A stretch of DNA of 64,000 nucleotides from JAXMDC01 sp046349035 (lineage in GTDB: Bacteria > Pseudomonadota > Alphaproteobacteria > Rhizobiales > Kaistiaceae): NCBI GenBank assembly GCA_046349035.1, contig JAXMDC010000004.1:62001-126000 (forward strand), given 5' to 3'. The position numbers and the translations under genes are program-made. Numbering within the stretch: the first letter of the stretch is position 1; every line of letters begins with the position of its first letter. Below the pieces are notes generated by a model, which was given only the letters and a program-made list of their open reading frames with translations, was not told where the DNA came from and ran no database searches. Shown piece after piece: positions 56,811 to 64,000 of the stretch.

Positions 56811-57362
56811 TCAAGCAGGCCGCCGCGCCCGGATCGTGCCGGCGAGCCCGGCAACGACCCCGGGCCGTAGCTCAGCTGCAAGGAGCCGATCCGGATCGAC
56901 CGGCCCCGGCATCCGCACGCTGCCGCGCGGCAAGCGAACAAATCCGAGCGGCCCATAGTACGGCTCGTCTCCGACCAGGACGACGGCGCCATGCCCCGCC
57001 GCACGCGCCGCCGACAGCGCCTCACGCACCAGGGCCCGCCCGATGCCACGCCGGCTCGCCCGCGCCGCCACAGCCAGTGGGCCAAGCAGAAGCGCAGTGC
57101 GCTCACCGACCTCGACCGGCGTCACCATGACCGAGCCGACTACATCTTCGCCGACCACCGCGACCCGCGAAAGCGCCCGATCGTGAACCCCCGCTTCGCG
57201 CAACCGATAAGCGGAGCGTGCAAAGCGCCCCGGACCGAACGCTTCCTCGTGCAGCGCGTCGATTGCCGGACGGTCGCTTAGCCGTTCCGGACGGAGCAAG
57301 AAGACCAGCTCTTTCGCGGTTGCGGTCGGGTCGTCACCATTCCTCGGTGAGGGAGCGGCCAT
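56811..57362 (-). CDS. GNAT-family N-acetyltransferase
   Basis: The 183-residue protein has the GNAT acetyl-CoA fold: LLGPLAVAARASRRGIGRALVREAL (motif A with RRGIGRAL), VVLVGDEPYYGPLGFVRLP. The family resembles YhbS-type acetyltransferases; the substrate is unknown. The ATG 57362 start overlaps the NUDIX gene by 29 bases; a later start would trim the N-terminus. Confidence 0.87.
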   Translation of the reverse strand: MAAPSPRNGDDPTATAKELVFLLRPERLSDRPAIDALHEEAFGPGRFARSAYRLREAGVHDRALSRVAVVGEDVVGSVMVTPVEVGERTALLLGPLAVAARASRRGIGRALVREALSAARAAGHGAVVLVGDEPYYGPLGFVRLPRGSVRMPGPVDPDRLLAAELRPGVVAGLAGTIRARRPA

Positions 57363-57795
57363 CCAGAATCTCTGCCAGTCTGCGGACGGTCGCATCCGTT
57401 ACCCCGTCCGGGAGTTCCCGTCGACTGAAGAAGCCGCCCTCAGCGATTTCGACGCTCGGTCGAGGGTTCGGCAGGCGCGTCCACTCGCGGCACAGAAACA
57501 GGGCCACGTGATCGCGTCGATTGAGGTGGGCGTTGAAGTAGAGCCCGAAAAGGTCCAAGCGCGCTGCCGAAATCGCCGCCTCTTCGGCGACCTCGCGCGT
57601 CGCGGCGGCGGCAGCGCTTTCGCCAGGCTCCACGGCCCCGCCCGGCAAGTACCAGCCAGGAAGGTGACGATGTCGCACCAGATAGACTTGGCCGGCGGAA
57701 TCGAACGCCGCAACGCGGACGCCGAGCGTCAGGCCGTTGCCGAGCCGGCGGGCAGTTGCTCCCGCGCTCACGACAAAGCGCTGCCAGGCCTTCAT
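57334..57795 (-). CDS. NUDIX hydrolase
   Basis: The 153-residue protein carries the NUDIX box GGAVEPGESAAAAATREVAEEAAI with context LPGWYLPGG, so it hydrolyses a nucleoside diphosphate linked to another group; the substrate cannot be assigned. ATG 57795 is chosen over GTG 57828 because GGAGGGAG lies 6 bases before it. It is co-transcribed with the GNAT gene and divergent from the phosphoesterase gene. Confidence 0.88.
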   Translation of the reverse strand: MKAWQRFVVSAGATARRLGNGLTLGVRVAAFDSAGQVYLVRHRHLPGWYLPGGAVEPGESAAAAATREVAEEAAISAARLDLFGLYFNAHLNRRDHVALFLCREWTRLPNPRPSVEIAEGGFFSRRELPDGVTDATVRRLAEILDGRSLTEEW

Positions 57796-57851
57796 TCGGG
57801 CTCCCTCCGGCCAGATAGACCAAGCCACCCCCGATCGGCTAATCCGGCGGC

Positions 57852-58778
57852 GTGTTGCTGCTTGCCCATCTATCGGACCCCCACCTTGGCGGATTTGCCG
57901 CGCCAGGGCTCCGTCACCTGCTGAACAAGCGCGGCATCGGCTATGTCAACTGGCGACTGAACCGATCCAAATCGTGGGACGCAGACCGCCTTCAGCAGGT
58001 CGTAGCTGCCATTCACTCTCTGCGGCCCGACCATATCGCGGTCACCGGCGATCTGGTGAATGTCGGTCTTCCGGATGAGATCGAGCGGGCGGCGCGCTGG
58101 CTCGCCAGCCTCGGCGATCCAAGCCGTGTGACTGCGGTCCCCGGCAATCACGACGCCTACGTCGAAACGGCCGTCGACCTCTTCAAGCGAGACTGGGCCG
58201 CTTTCATGCGGGGTGATGAGATTCCCGCAGAGGTCTCCTTCCCGTTCGTTCGCCGCTTGGGCGATGTTGCCGTGATGGGGCTCTCGACCGCGGTCGCGAC
58301 CCCGCCGTTCATGGCCACGGGGCAACTCGGCCGTCAGCAAGCCGACCGGGCAGAGGCAGCGCTGGCTGCCCTGGGGCGGGCCGGCCTCTTTCGGGTCGTC
58401 CTGATCCACCATCCGCCTGCCGTTGTGCCGACCTCGCGCCCGCGCCGGCTGATTGACGGCCAGCGCCTTGACGATCTGCTGGCGCGAGCGGGTGCCGAAC
58501 TTGTCCTTCACGGTCACAATCATCGGGCAACCGTACACATGATGACCACGCCGAGCGGTGCGATTCCGATAGTCGGCGCTACTTCGGCCAGCGGCCTCTA
58601 CCGCCACGGGCGGGATGGCGAGGCAGGCTTCAATCTCATCCGAATCGAGCGCGTCGCCTCGTCTTTCGCTTGCCGGCTGACGCACTACGCTTGGTCGGGG
58701 GCAGACATCGTCGTCTTGGCCGAGCATGATCTCAGCCGGCCGCCGTCGCCTCAGCCCGGCACCTTCACCCAGGCGTAG
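57852..58778 (+). CDS. Metallophosphoesterase
   Basis: The 308-residue calcineurin-like phosphoesterase shows all metal motifs: SDPHLGG (DPH), VTGDLVNVG (GDxV), PGNHDAY (GNHD), IHHPPA, and HGHNHR (GHNH). Di-metal enzymes of this type hydrolyse phosphodiesters; the substrate is unknown, though this subtype includes cyclic nucleotide and lipid-linked phosphodiesterases. The start is GTG 57852. Its last 28 bases overlap the convergent membrane-protein gene. Confidence 0.9.
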   Translation: MLLLAHLSDPHLGGFAAPGLRHLLNKRGIGYVNWRLNRSKSWDADRLQQVVAAIHSLRPDHIAVTGDLVNVGLPDEIERAARWLASLGDPSRVTAVPGNHDAYVETAVDLFKRDWAAFMRGDEIPAEVSFPFVRRLGDVAVMGLSTAVATPPFMATGQLGRQQADRAEAALAALGRAGLFRVVLIHHPPAVVPTSRPRRLIDGQRLDDLLARAGAELVLHGHNHRATVHMMTTPSGAIPIVGATSASGLYRHGRDGEAGFNLIRIERVASSFACRLTHYAWSGADIVVLAEHDLSRPPSPQPGTFTQA

Positions 58779-59344
58779 CCGAGCAGCAGCACGGCACCGA
58801 GCAGAATGCCCGCGAGGAAGGCAGAGACGATCCAACCGAGGCCGCGCTCGCTGAGGCGTCGGTCGCGGACTTCGCCAGGCAGCGCAAGGCTCCTCACCCG
58901 CTCGCCGCTCGACCGTTTGAGAATCCAATCGCCTTCTATCACGCGATGGCGCTCGAGTATGCGCTCGGCGATGTAGGTCGTGACGCAATCAGCCATTGCC
59001 CCCACCTCGGCACTCTCCAGGATGACGCTCCGTCCAAGTCGCGTGTCCTTGAGAAACCGATAGGTCTTGCGATCGCGGCCGAGGGCGACGAAGCCCGTCT
59101 GGTCGATCCACAATCGCGGCTGATTCCCGGGGGAAATGGCAAGAATGAACTGTTCGTCGTCTGCCGGCACTTCGGCGAATACGCCACGGAGTTCGTCGCT
59201 TAGGATCTCAAGCCGTGCCCTCTCCGCTTCGCGGATGTCCACGACCACGTCGGACCGCTCGGCTTGTGCCAGCCGAACCCGGTTCACTGCTTCGCCCAGG
59301 TTGCGAACCCGGGCGTTGCCGATGCCCTCGTTGCCCTCAGGCAT
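58751..59344 (-). CDS. C-tail-anchored membrane protein, unknown function
   Basis: The 197-residue protein has a soluble N-terminal region with a mixed alpha/beta look (ARLEILSDELRGVFAEVPADDEQFILAISPGNQPRLWID) and one C-terminal membrane helix (WIVSAFLAGILLGAVLLLGYAWV), predicting a cytoplasmic domain tethered to the membrane. I do not recognise the family. Its 3' end overlaps the phosphoesterase gene by 28 bases on the opposite strand. Confidence 0.7.
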   Translation of the reverse strand: MPEGNEGIGNARVRNLGEAVNRVRLAQAERSDVVVDIREAERARLEILSDELRGVFAEVPADDEQFILAISPGNQPRLWIDQTGFVALGRDRKTYRFLKDTRLGRSVILESAEVGAMADCVTTYIAERILERHRVIEGDWILKRSSGERVRSLALPGEVRDRRLSERGLGWIVSAFLAGILLGAVLLLGYAWVKVPG

Positions 59345-59543
59345 TGCTCCGCACTCCCGCCCCGGACGCCGCCATCCGCCAGTCCCCTAGCAATTTTCCT
59401 GTCGAAGGGCGAGGCGCATGGGGTCACGGATCGACCGCGGCCGCTCCTCACAGCGTGTTGAACGCTTTTTCCGCCTGCGCTTGTGCTCGCGGGCCGGTCA
59501 GCCAGCGAATAGGGTAGGGATCGAGCCGAAGAGCGAAACCGCA

Positions 59544-60467
59544 ATGAAGAGCAGAACCGCCGGCAGGATGCTGCAACCGCCCTGGCTCGACCGAGCCGGC
59601 CGCTTCTCATGGTTGAAGGCGGCGACCTTGGCACTGTGCTGTCTGCCGGCGCTGAAGCTGGCGGCGGTCTGGATCGTCTGGGGGCTCGGACCGCGTCCGC
59701 TGAACGCCGCTACCCACGAAACTGGAGACTGGGCGGTCCGCTTCATCCTGATAACGCTCGCGGTGACGCCGGCCCGCTTCCTGTTTGAGTGGCCGCGCCT
59801 GATCGTTGTCAGGCGCTTGCTTGGACTGACCGCCTTTGCCTACGCCCTCATCCATTTCTCGCTCTACATCGTCGACCAGAACTTCAACCCGTTGGTCGTC
59901 GTCGCCGAGATCGCATCGCGAATTTACCTGACCATCGGATTCGCCGCTCTGGCGGGACTCGCCGCTTTGGCCGCGACATCGACCGACGCGGCAATCAAGC
60001 GCCTCGGCCAGCGGTGGAACACCCTCCACCGCCTCGTCTACATCATCGCCGCTCTCGCGCTTATCCACGACTTCATGCAGACCAAGCTGGATGTCACCAC
60101 TGCGGTTTTCCTTTCCGGCTACTTCGCTTGGCTGATGGGATATCGCGCGCTCCGCCATTGGCGCTTCACAATCGGGCCGCCGCTCCTGCTGGCCCTGGCG
60201 GTTGTGGCCGGACTGGCGACAGCCTTGTTCGAGGTCGGATGGTATTCGCTGACGACAGGGCGCCAGCCGCTTCGCCTGCTCGCCGCCCAATTCGACTTTT
60301 CCTTTGAGTATCGCCCGGCGTGGTGGGTACTGGCGGCAGGCATCGGCGTGCTAGTGTGTTCAGTGGTTTGGCGGGCTATCGCTCCGGGCAGGTCCGGCCG
60401 ACCATCGCAAGCGCGAGGGCACCGCCGGGCAACGGTGCCGTCTGAGACGCCTGCGTCGAACGGTTAG
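59544..60467 (+). CDS. msrQ: Heme-binding membrane subunit MsrQ
   Basis: The 307-residue protein has the YedZ/MsrQ ferric-reductase-like transmembrane layout: GDWAVRFILITLAVTPARF, RRLLGLTAFAYALIHFSLYIV (heme histidine in IHFSLY), RLGQRWNTLHRLVYIIAALALIHDFMQTK with further heme histidines. MsrQ passes electrons from the quinone pool or flavin to MsrP. ATG 59544 is chosen because the family starts there. msrP lies at 2-988, 58.5 kb away and in the opposite orientation. Confidence 0.93.
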   Translation: MKSRTAGRMLQPPWLDRAGRFSWLKAATLALCCLPALKLAAVWIVWGLGPRPLNAATHETGDWAVRFILITLAVTPARFLFEWPRLIVVRRLLGLTAFAYALIHFSLYIVDQNFNPLVVVAEIASRIYLTIGFAALAGLAALAATSTDAAIKRLGQRWNTLHRLVYIIAALALIHDFMQTKLDVTTAVFLSGYFAWLMGYRALRHWRFTIGPPLLLALAVVAGLATALFEVGWYSLTTGRQPLRLLAAQFDFSFEYRPAWWVLAAGIGVLVCSVVWRAIAPGRSGRPSQARGHRRATVPSETPASNG

Positions 60468-60476
60468 GAGATCGTC

Positions 60477-60746
60477 ATGGGACTGAAGGCTGTAGCAATC
60501 GTGTTGGCCGCTTCGGCGGGGTTGGCGGCGTGTCAAACCCCATTCAGTAACAGCAGCACGACCAACGGCGCGATCATTGGCGGCGCTACCGGCGCGGCCA
60601 TTGGCGCCGTCGCGACGCGGTCGGCTGGCGGCGCCTTGGTCGGAGCCGGTGTCGGCGCCCTCGCTGGTGCCGCGATCGGCTCGCAATACGAGCGCACCTG
60701 CGCCTACAAGGACCGCCGCGGCCGCGTGTACTACGCTCGCTGCTAG
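60477..60746 (+). CDS. Glycine-zipper lipoprotein
   Basis: The 89-residue product has a lipobox GLAAC (Cys19), then an extended glycine-zipper (GAIIGGATGAAIGAVATRSAGGALVGAGVGALAGAAIGS) expected to insert in a membrane, and a short tail with two cysteines (Cys75, Cys89). It resembles 17-kDa-antigen/YMGG-like outer-membrane lipoproteins. It starts 10 bases after msrQ and may share its transcript. Confidence 0.8.
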   Translation: MGLKAVAIVLAASAGLAACQTPFSNSSTTNGAIIGGATGAAIGAVATRSAGGALVGAGVGALAGAAIGSQYERTCAYKDRRGRVYYARC

Positions 60747-60761
60747 GGTCATCCGGGAGAC

Positions 60762-60791
60762 TTGCAACAGGCGCCGCGGCGCCTGTTGCAA
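60762..60791. repeat. Perfect 30-bp palindrome between convergent genes
   Basis: TTGCAACAGGCGCCG followed directly by its exact reverse complement makes a perfect 30-bp palindrome between the convergent lipoprotein and peroxiredoxin genes. It would form a very strong hairpin in either transcript, suggesting a bidirectional terminator, but neither side has a T run. Confidence 0.65.
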
Positions 60792-60817
60792 TCCGTTCGA
60801 CCGCTCGCACGGATGGG

Positions 60818-61300
60818 CTACAACAGCGCTAATATCGTCTCGGCCGACGAACTCGTCACCTTGCCGCTAGCATCCTCGACGTTGACGGCCCGCACCACAC
60901 CGTCCTCGACGATCATCGCCCAGCGCTTGGATCGCATGCCCATTCCGTCATTGCTGCGATCCTCGGCAAGCCCGAGCGCGGTCACAAACTTCGCCGAGCC
61001 GTCGGCCAGGTAGTCAATCGTCCCCTCACCGCCAGAGGCTTTGGCCCAGGCCTGCATGACATGGTGGTCGTTGACCGACACTACGGCGACCCGGTCGACG
61101 CCCTTGGCGTGCAGGCGGTCCGCATTCTGGATGTACCCCGGCAAGTGGTTGCGCGAGCAGGTCGGCGTGAACGCCCCCGGCAGCCCGAACACCACCACAC
61201 GCCTGTTGGCGAAGTAGTCGGCGGCCAAGACGTCTTTAGTCCCGGACTCGTCCTTCACTTTGAACACGGCTTCGGGAATACGGTCTCCGACTTTGATCAT
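60818..61300 (-). CDS. Peroxiredoxin (Prx5-type, single cysteine)
   Basis: The 160-residue enzyme reduces peroxides through Cys48 in FGLPGAFTPTCSRNHLPG. The rest of the chain has no cysteine at all, so it is a 1-Cys enzyme that must be regenerated by an outside thiol such as glutathione. Other conserved features are VNDHHVMQAW and LADGSAKFVTALGL. ATG 61300 is used. Confidence 0.93.
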   Translation of the reverse strand: MIKVGDRIPEAVFKVKDESGTKDVLAADYFANRRVVVFGLPGAFTPTCSRNHLPGYIQNADRLHAKGVDRVAVVSVNDHHVMQAWAKASGGEGTIDYLADGSAKFVTALGLAEDRSNDGMGMRSKRWAMIVEDGVVRAVNVEDASGKVTSSSAETILALL

Positions 61301-61338
61301 GCCCGTCCTTCGCTGAAACGAGTTGATTCCGTGGCGAG

Positions 61339-62235
61339 CTAGTCGATGACCAGCGTCTGATCAATCGCCCGCTCGCCGGACACCAGGGTGAAGCGAAGAG
61401 CGGCACCGGCCAGCTTGGTCTTCGAGCCCAGGCGATCGATAGCGACCGAAAAGATCACGACATTTCCTTCTCGGCGAACTGGTTTGGGTGCACCGGGGAA
61501 CCAATCCGGCGGCCCCTCGACGAAGAGCGTGCTTCGCGCGGGGTCGGGGACCAACGCCCGCACCTCGATAGTCGGCCGCCCCTCCGTCCCGCCGGTGCGC
61601 GCGACGGCTTCTAGCGAAAACACCCCCGGCAACGGCGGGCCAGGAACAAACCGCTGTGCGTCGGCTATGGCTGACGACACGCTGCGGTCGGCGGTGGCGG
61701 CCGGTGTCAGCTCCAGCGAGGCCGTTGCCCGTGCCGGTACGCAAATCTCGCGACAGACTCCGACATCGAGTTGCAACGCCAGGACTGCGGGTCGCGATGG
61801 ATCCACCAAGGCTAGGTCGAGAGGCAGGATAACCCCGCCGGCGTAAATATTGGCGACGGTAACCCCGTCATCGAATCGCCGAGGGAATGGGTAGCGGACG
61901 GCCACGTCGCGTAGGTTGACCGATCGCGAGAAATCAAAGACCGGTTGGAGTCCGCCCTGTCCCGGCGTCCGCCAATAAGTATCCCAGCCCGGATCGAGAC
62001 TGATCTCGACCGCCGCCGCCGGCGAACCAGCCCCACCGTCACGTGTTGCAAGGAGGCGAACTTGGAAGTGCTGACCGCGGACCCACGCGCCCGTAGCGGC
62101 CATTGCCATGTGTGCGTGCAAGAGCACAAGAACGCCCAGTCCCCCCGCCAGCAACCAATTGCCGACGCCGGCACTCTTAGTCTGGCGCAACGGCCCGGTG
62201 GCTAGCGGCATCCGTCGTGGTAGATTCGCTGCCAT
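61339..62235 (-). CDS. DsbD N-terminal-domain-like exported protein
   Basis: The 298-residue protein has an N-terminal hydrophobic signal/anchor (NWLLAGGLGVLVLLHAHMAMAA) and domains resembling the periplasmic alpha domain of DsbD: EISLDPGWDTYWRTPGQGG, YPFPRRFDDG and LDVGVCREICVPA with a CxxxC pair. It lacks the membrane and thioredoxin parts of full DsbD. It may take part in disulfide reduction or metal/stress defence. ATG 62235 shares two bases with the divergent algH ATG. Confidence 0.8.
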   Translation of the reverse strand: MAANLPRRMPLATGPLRQTKSAGVGNWLLAGGLGVLVLLHAHMAMAATGAWVRGQHFQVRLLATRDGGAGSPAAAVEISLDPGWDTYWRTPGQGGLQPVFDFSRSVNLRDVAVRYPFPRRFDDGVTVANIYAGGVILPLDLALVDPSRPAVLALQLDVGVCREICVPARATASLELTPAATADRSVSSAIADAQRFVPGPPLPGVFSLEAVARTGGTEGRPTIEVRALVPDPARSTLFVEGPPDWFPGAPKPVRREGNVVIFSVAIDRLGSKTKLAGAALRFTLVSGERAIDQTLVID

Positions 62236-62833
62236 GATTGGACCGCCCTTCGCGCAATCCTCCGACAAGCAATCGCTCGCCGGGCAGTTCCTGATTGCTA
62301 TGCCTGGCATGACCGATCCGAATTTCGCACGTTCGCTCGTCTATGTCTGCGCCCACTCGGCCGATGGCGCGATGGGTCTCATCGTCAATGCCCCCTCGCC
62401 CGAGACTACCTTCTACGCGCTCCTGCGCCAACTCGGCATTGGGTCGGGCGCCAAGCCAACGGACGTGCCCGAGATCGTCGTTCACCGCGGCGGGCCGGTC
62501 GACACCAAGCGAGGCTTTGTCCTCCATAGTGCCGACTACTCTTCGGGCGAATCGACTGTTGCCGTCAGCGACGGCATCCGTTTGACGATCACGCTGGATA
62601 TTCTGCAAGCATTGGCGAGTGGCAGCGGACCGAGCCAGGCGCTCTTCGCGCTCGGCTACGCCGGGTGGATGCCGGGTCAGCTCGAGGCCGAAATCATGGC
62701 CAATGGCTGGCTGACGGCATCGGCCGATGCGCGGATGGTCTTTGATCCGGACTCGTCATCCAAGTACGACCGCGTGCTCGCCGGGCTCGGCATCAACGCC
62801 GCCAACTTGTCGACCACTGCCGGGCGGGCCTAG
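62234..62833 (+). CDS. YqgE/AlgH family protein (UPF0301)
   Basis: The 199-residue protein matches UPF0301: SLAGQFLIAMPGMTDPNFARSLVYVCAHSADGAMGLIVN, VHRGGPVDTKRGFVLHS, LALGYAGW (as FALGYAGWMPGQLEAEI). AlgH proteins have been implicated in redox or alginate regulation, mechanism unclear. No clear ribosome site precedes the ATG. Its stop shares the palindrome CTAG with the surf1 stop on the other strand. Confidence 0.9.
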   Translation: MIGPPFAQSSDKQSLAGQFLIAMPGMTDPNFARSLVYVCAHSADGAMGLIVNAPSPETTFYALLRQLGIGSGAKPTDVPEIVVHRGGPVDTKRGFVLHSADYSSGESTVAVSDGIRLTITLDILQALASGSGPSQALFALGYAGWMPGQLEAEIMANGWLTASADARMVFDPDSSSKYDRVLAGLGINAANLSTTAGRA

Positions 62834-63618
62834 CCTTCCGGCTTTTCGGCGCGCCCTTTGCGCCAACGCCACAGGCCGGCAAGCGCTACGCCGGCAAGGG
62901 CCGCGGCCAGCCCGAACCACGTAACCGCGTATTGCAGGTGGTTGTTGGGGAAACTGACGACAGTCTCTCCGCCTTGCGGCAGACCGCCTGGCAGGTTCGG
63001 ATCGAAGCGGGCATCCAGGGTAAACGGCGCGACGCGTTCCGGCGGCTGTCCGATCGCCGCAGCAATGGCCGCCGGATCGCGATTGAACCACACGTTCCGG
63101 GCCACGTCGGGTTTTGGCGTGAATGCGTTCCCGAGGTCGGGCCGCCGCGCGATGCCGGTGACCGTCACAATGCCTTCGAGCTGTCCAGCAGCCCGGCTCG
63201 CCGGGTTTTTCCTCTCGTCCGGCACAAAGCCGCGATTGACGATCACTACCCAGCCCGCCGTCGTTTCGAGCGGAGTCAGTATGAAATAGCCGACGCCAGA
63301 GGCCGCTCCCCTCCCCCTTTCCACAACGCCGTAGACATGGACCTCGTGCCCGTGGTCGAAGCGACCGGTCACGGTCAGCGGCCGGTAGTCGATGTCGGAC
63401 GATGACAGCGTGGGCCAGGCGCTCGGACCGGGAGCTGGCTCCGGGGTCGCCGCAAGACCGGCGGCGATCCGGGCGATAAGGGCTTCCTTTTCCCCGAGGC
63501 GCCGCAGCTGCCAAGCCCCGAGGGCCGATAGAAAGGCCACCCCGATCACTGTCAGGGCCGCGGCCAAAACAAACGCCGGGCGCCCGATCGCGCGCCGGCG
63601 GGCATCAGAAGCCGTCAA
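62830..63618 (-). CDS. SURF1-family cytochrome oxidase assembly protein
   Basis: The 262-residue protein has two membrane helices, near residues 17-36 (VLAAALTVIGVAFLSALGAW) and 235-253 (VTWFGLAAALAGVALAGLW), around a periplasmic domain with SURF1 signatures LGAWQLRRLGEKEAL, YRPLTVTGRF, WVIVNRGFVP (here VVIVNRGFVPDERK) and NHLQYAVTWFGLA. SURF1/Shy1 helps insert heme A into cytochrome oxidase subunit I. The start is TTG 63618, overlapping the DUF983 gene by 14 bases. Confidence 0.93.
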   Translation of the reverse strand: MTASDARRRAIGRPAFVLAAALTVIGVAFLSALGAWQLRRLGEKEALIARIAAGLAATPEPAPGPSAWPTLSSSDIDYRPLTVTGRFDHGHEVHVYGVVERGRGAASGVGYFILTPLETTAGWVVIVNRGFVPDERKNPASRAAGQLEGIVTVTGIARRPDLGNAFTPKPDVARNVWFNRDPAAIAAAIGQPPERVAPFTLDARFDPNLPGGLPQGGETVVSFPNNHLQYAVTWFGLAAALAGVALAGLWRWRKGRAEKPEG

Positions 63619-63991
63619 ATCTCCCCTCGCGGGCCTTATGGTGGAATTGCAACGATATCAGCAATCCCTTGAGGGGCCGCAACATGCCAAGGCAAAGCCC
63701 GATGGTCAGCGGTCCGAAAATGGCGGCCATCAGCCAATAGGGCGGCTCGACGCGAAGTTCGATCCACAGCGCGGCGCCGACCACCAAGAAGCCGACGATC
63801 ATAATGACGAAGACCGCCGGTCCGTCCCCCGCATCGGCGAAGGCCAGGTCGAGCCCACAGACTTCGCAGGCCGGCGCCGTCGTCACGAAGCCGCTGAACA
63901 ACCGGCCCTTCCCGCACTGCGGGCAACGGCCCCGCAAGCCGATGGAAACCGCACGGGCCAACGAGCGCGTATCGCTTGGATCGGCGCCCAT
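63605..63991 (-). CDS. DUF983 membrane protein
   Basis: The 128-residue protein has an N-terminal zinc ribbon (GRCPQCGKGRLF, CEVCGLDL) and two membrane helices (AVFVIMIVGFLVVGAALWI; LMAAIFGPLTIGLCLGML), the DUF983 pattern. In alphaproteobacteria this gene usually sits among cytochrome c oxidase genes, between the subunit III gene and surf1, so the cox operon probably continues beyond 63991. Confidence 0.92.
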   Translation of the reverse strand: MGADPSDTRSLARAVSIGLRGRCPQCGKGRLFSGFVTTAPACEVCGLDLAFADAGDGPAVFVIMIVGFLVVGAALWIELRVEPPYWLMAAIFGPLTIGLCLGMLRPLKGLLISLQFHHKAREGRFDGF

Positions 63992-64000
63992 CGCAACTCC

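Overview
The window is about 64 kb of GC-rich DNA, almost fully coding, with many 1- to 4-base gene overlaps (ATGA and TGATG junctions). Gene content and order point to an alphaproteobacterium, most likely Hyphomicrobiales (Rhizobiales). The evidence is petABC-mtnP-apt, lgt-midA-pgeF, prs-rplY-pth-ychF-maoC, ubiK/ybjN/proC, and a moxR-DUF58-DUF4159 cluster beside a CoA pyrophosphatase and a CCA-adding enzyme. This rests on remembered gene order, not on a search. I found no rRNA, tRNA, CRISPR array, transposase or integrase.

Layout. 0-5.5 kb: msrP, an EF-G-like GTPase, a small DMT protein, an OsmC protein and an aspartate aminotransferase. 5.6-7.6 kb: a short stretch of visibly lower GC with two secreted proteins of unknown function; the larger has a tentative MACPF/perforin-like pattern. 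7.6-13.6 kb: an MFS exporter, a CorA transporter, a DUF992 protein, a ModE-like DNA-binding protein, a ModE-type operator, modB-modC, and rlpA. 13.6-19.4 kb: DUF72, a zinc-ribbon protein, a DpnI-family methyl-directed endonuclease, a duplicated and frameshifted piece of the uvrB 3' end, an RNA ligase, then uvrB. 19.5-30.5 kb: an SH3 protein with a low-complexity tail, DUF1800/DUF1501, ilvE divergent from a MarR/PetR-like regulator/kinase operon, csaA, a TetR regulator, proC, ybjN and ubiK. 30.5-38.8 kb: a lipoprotein, lgt, midA, pgeF, another lipoprotein, prs, rplY, pth, ychF and a MaoC-type protein. 38.8-49.7 kb: gst, apt, mtnP, petC, petB, petA, an ABC exporter, hemF, a fatty acid hydroxylase, the CCA enzyme, DUF6111 and a CoA pyrophosphatase. 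49.8-56.8 kb: moxR-DUF58-BatA/DUF4159-VWA-like operon. 56.8-64 kb: GNAT, two NUDIX/phosphoesterase-type genes, msrQ, a glycine-zipper lipoprotein, a one-cysteine peroxiredoxin, a DsbD-N protein, algH/yqgE, surf1 and DUF983.

Links between genes. MsrP (molybdoenzyme) and MsrQ (its heme membrane partner) lie at opposite ends of the window although they are usually adjacent. Molybdate import (modBC) sits behind a clear ModE box, but no modA is present next to it. The MarR/OmpR/kinase operon resembles the petP-petR regulators of cytochrome bc1, and petABC is in the same window; a direct link is only inference. The most distinctive locus is 14.4-16.6 kb: a DpnI-like nuclease and an RNA ligase next to a partial uvrB duplication, which reads as a small acquired defence/repair insertion at the uvrB 3' end.
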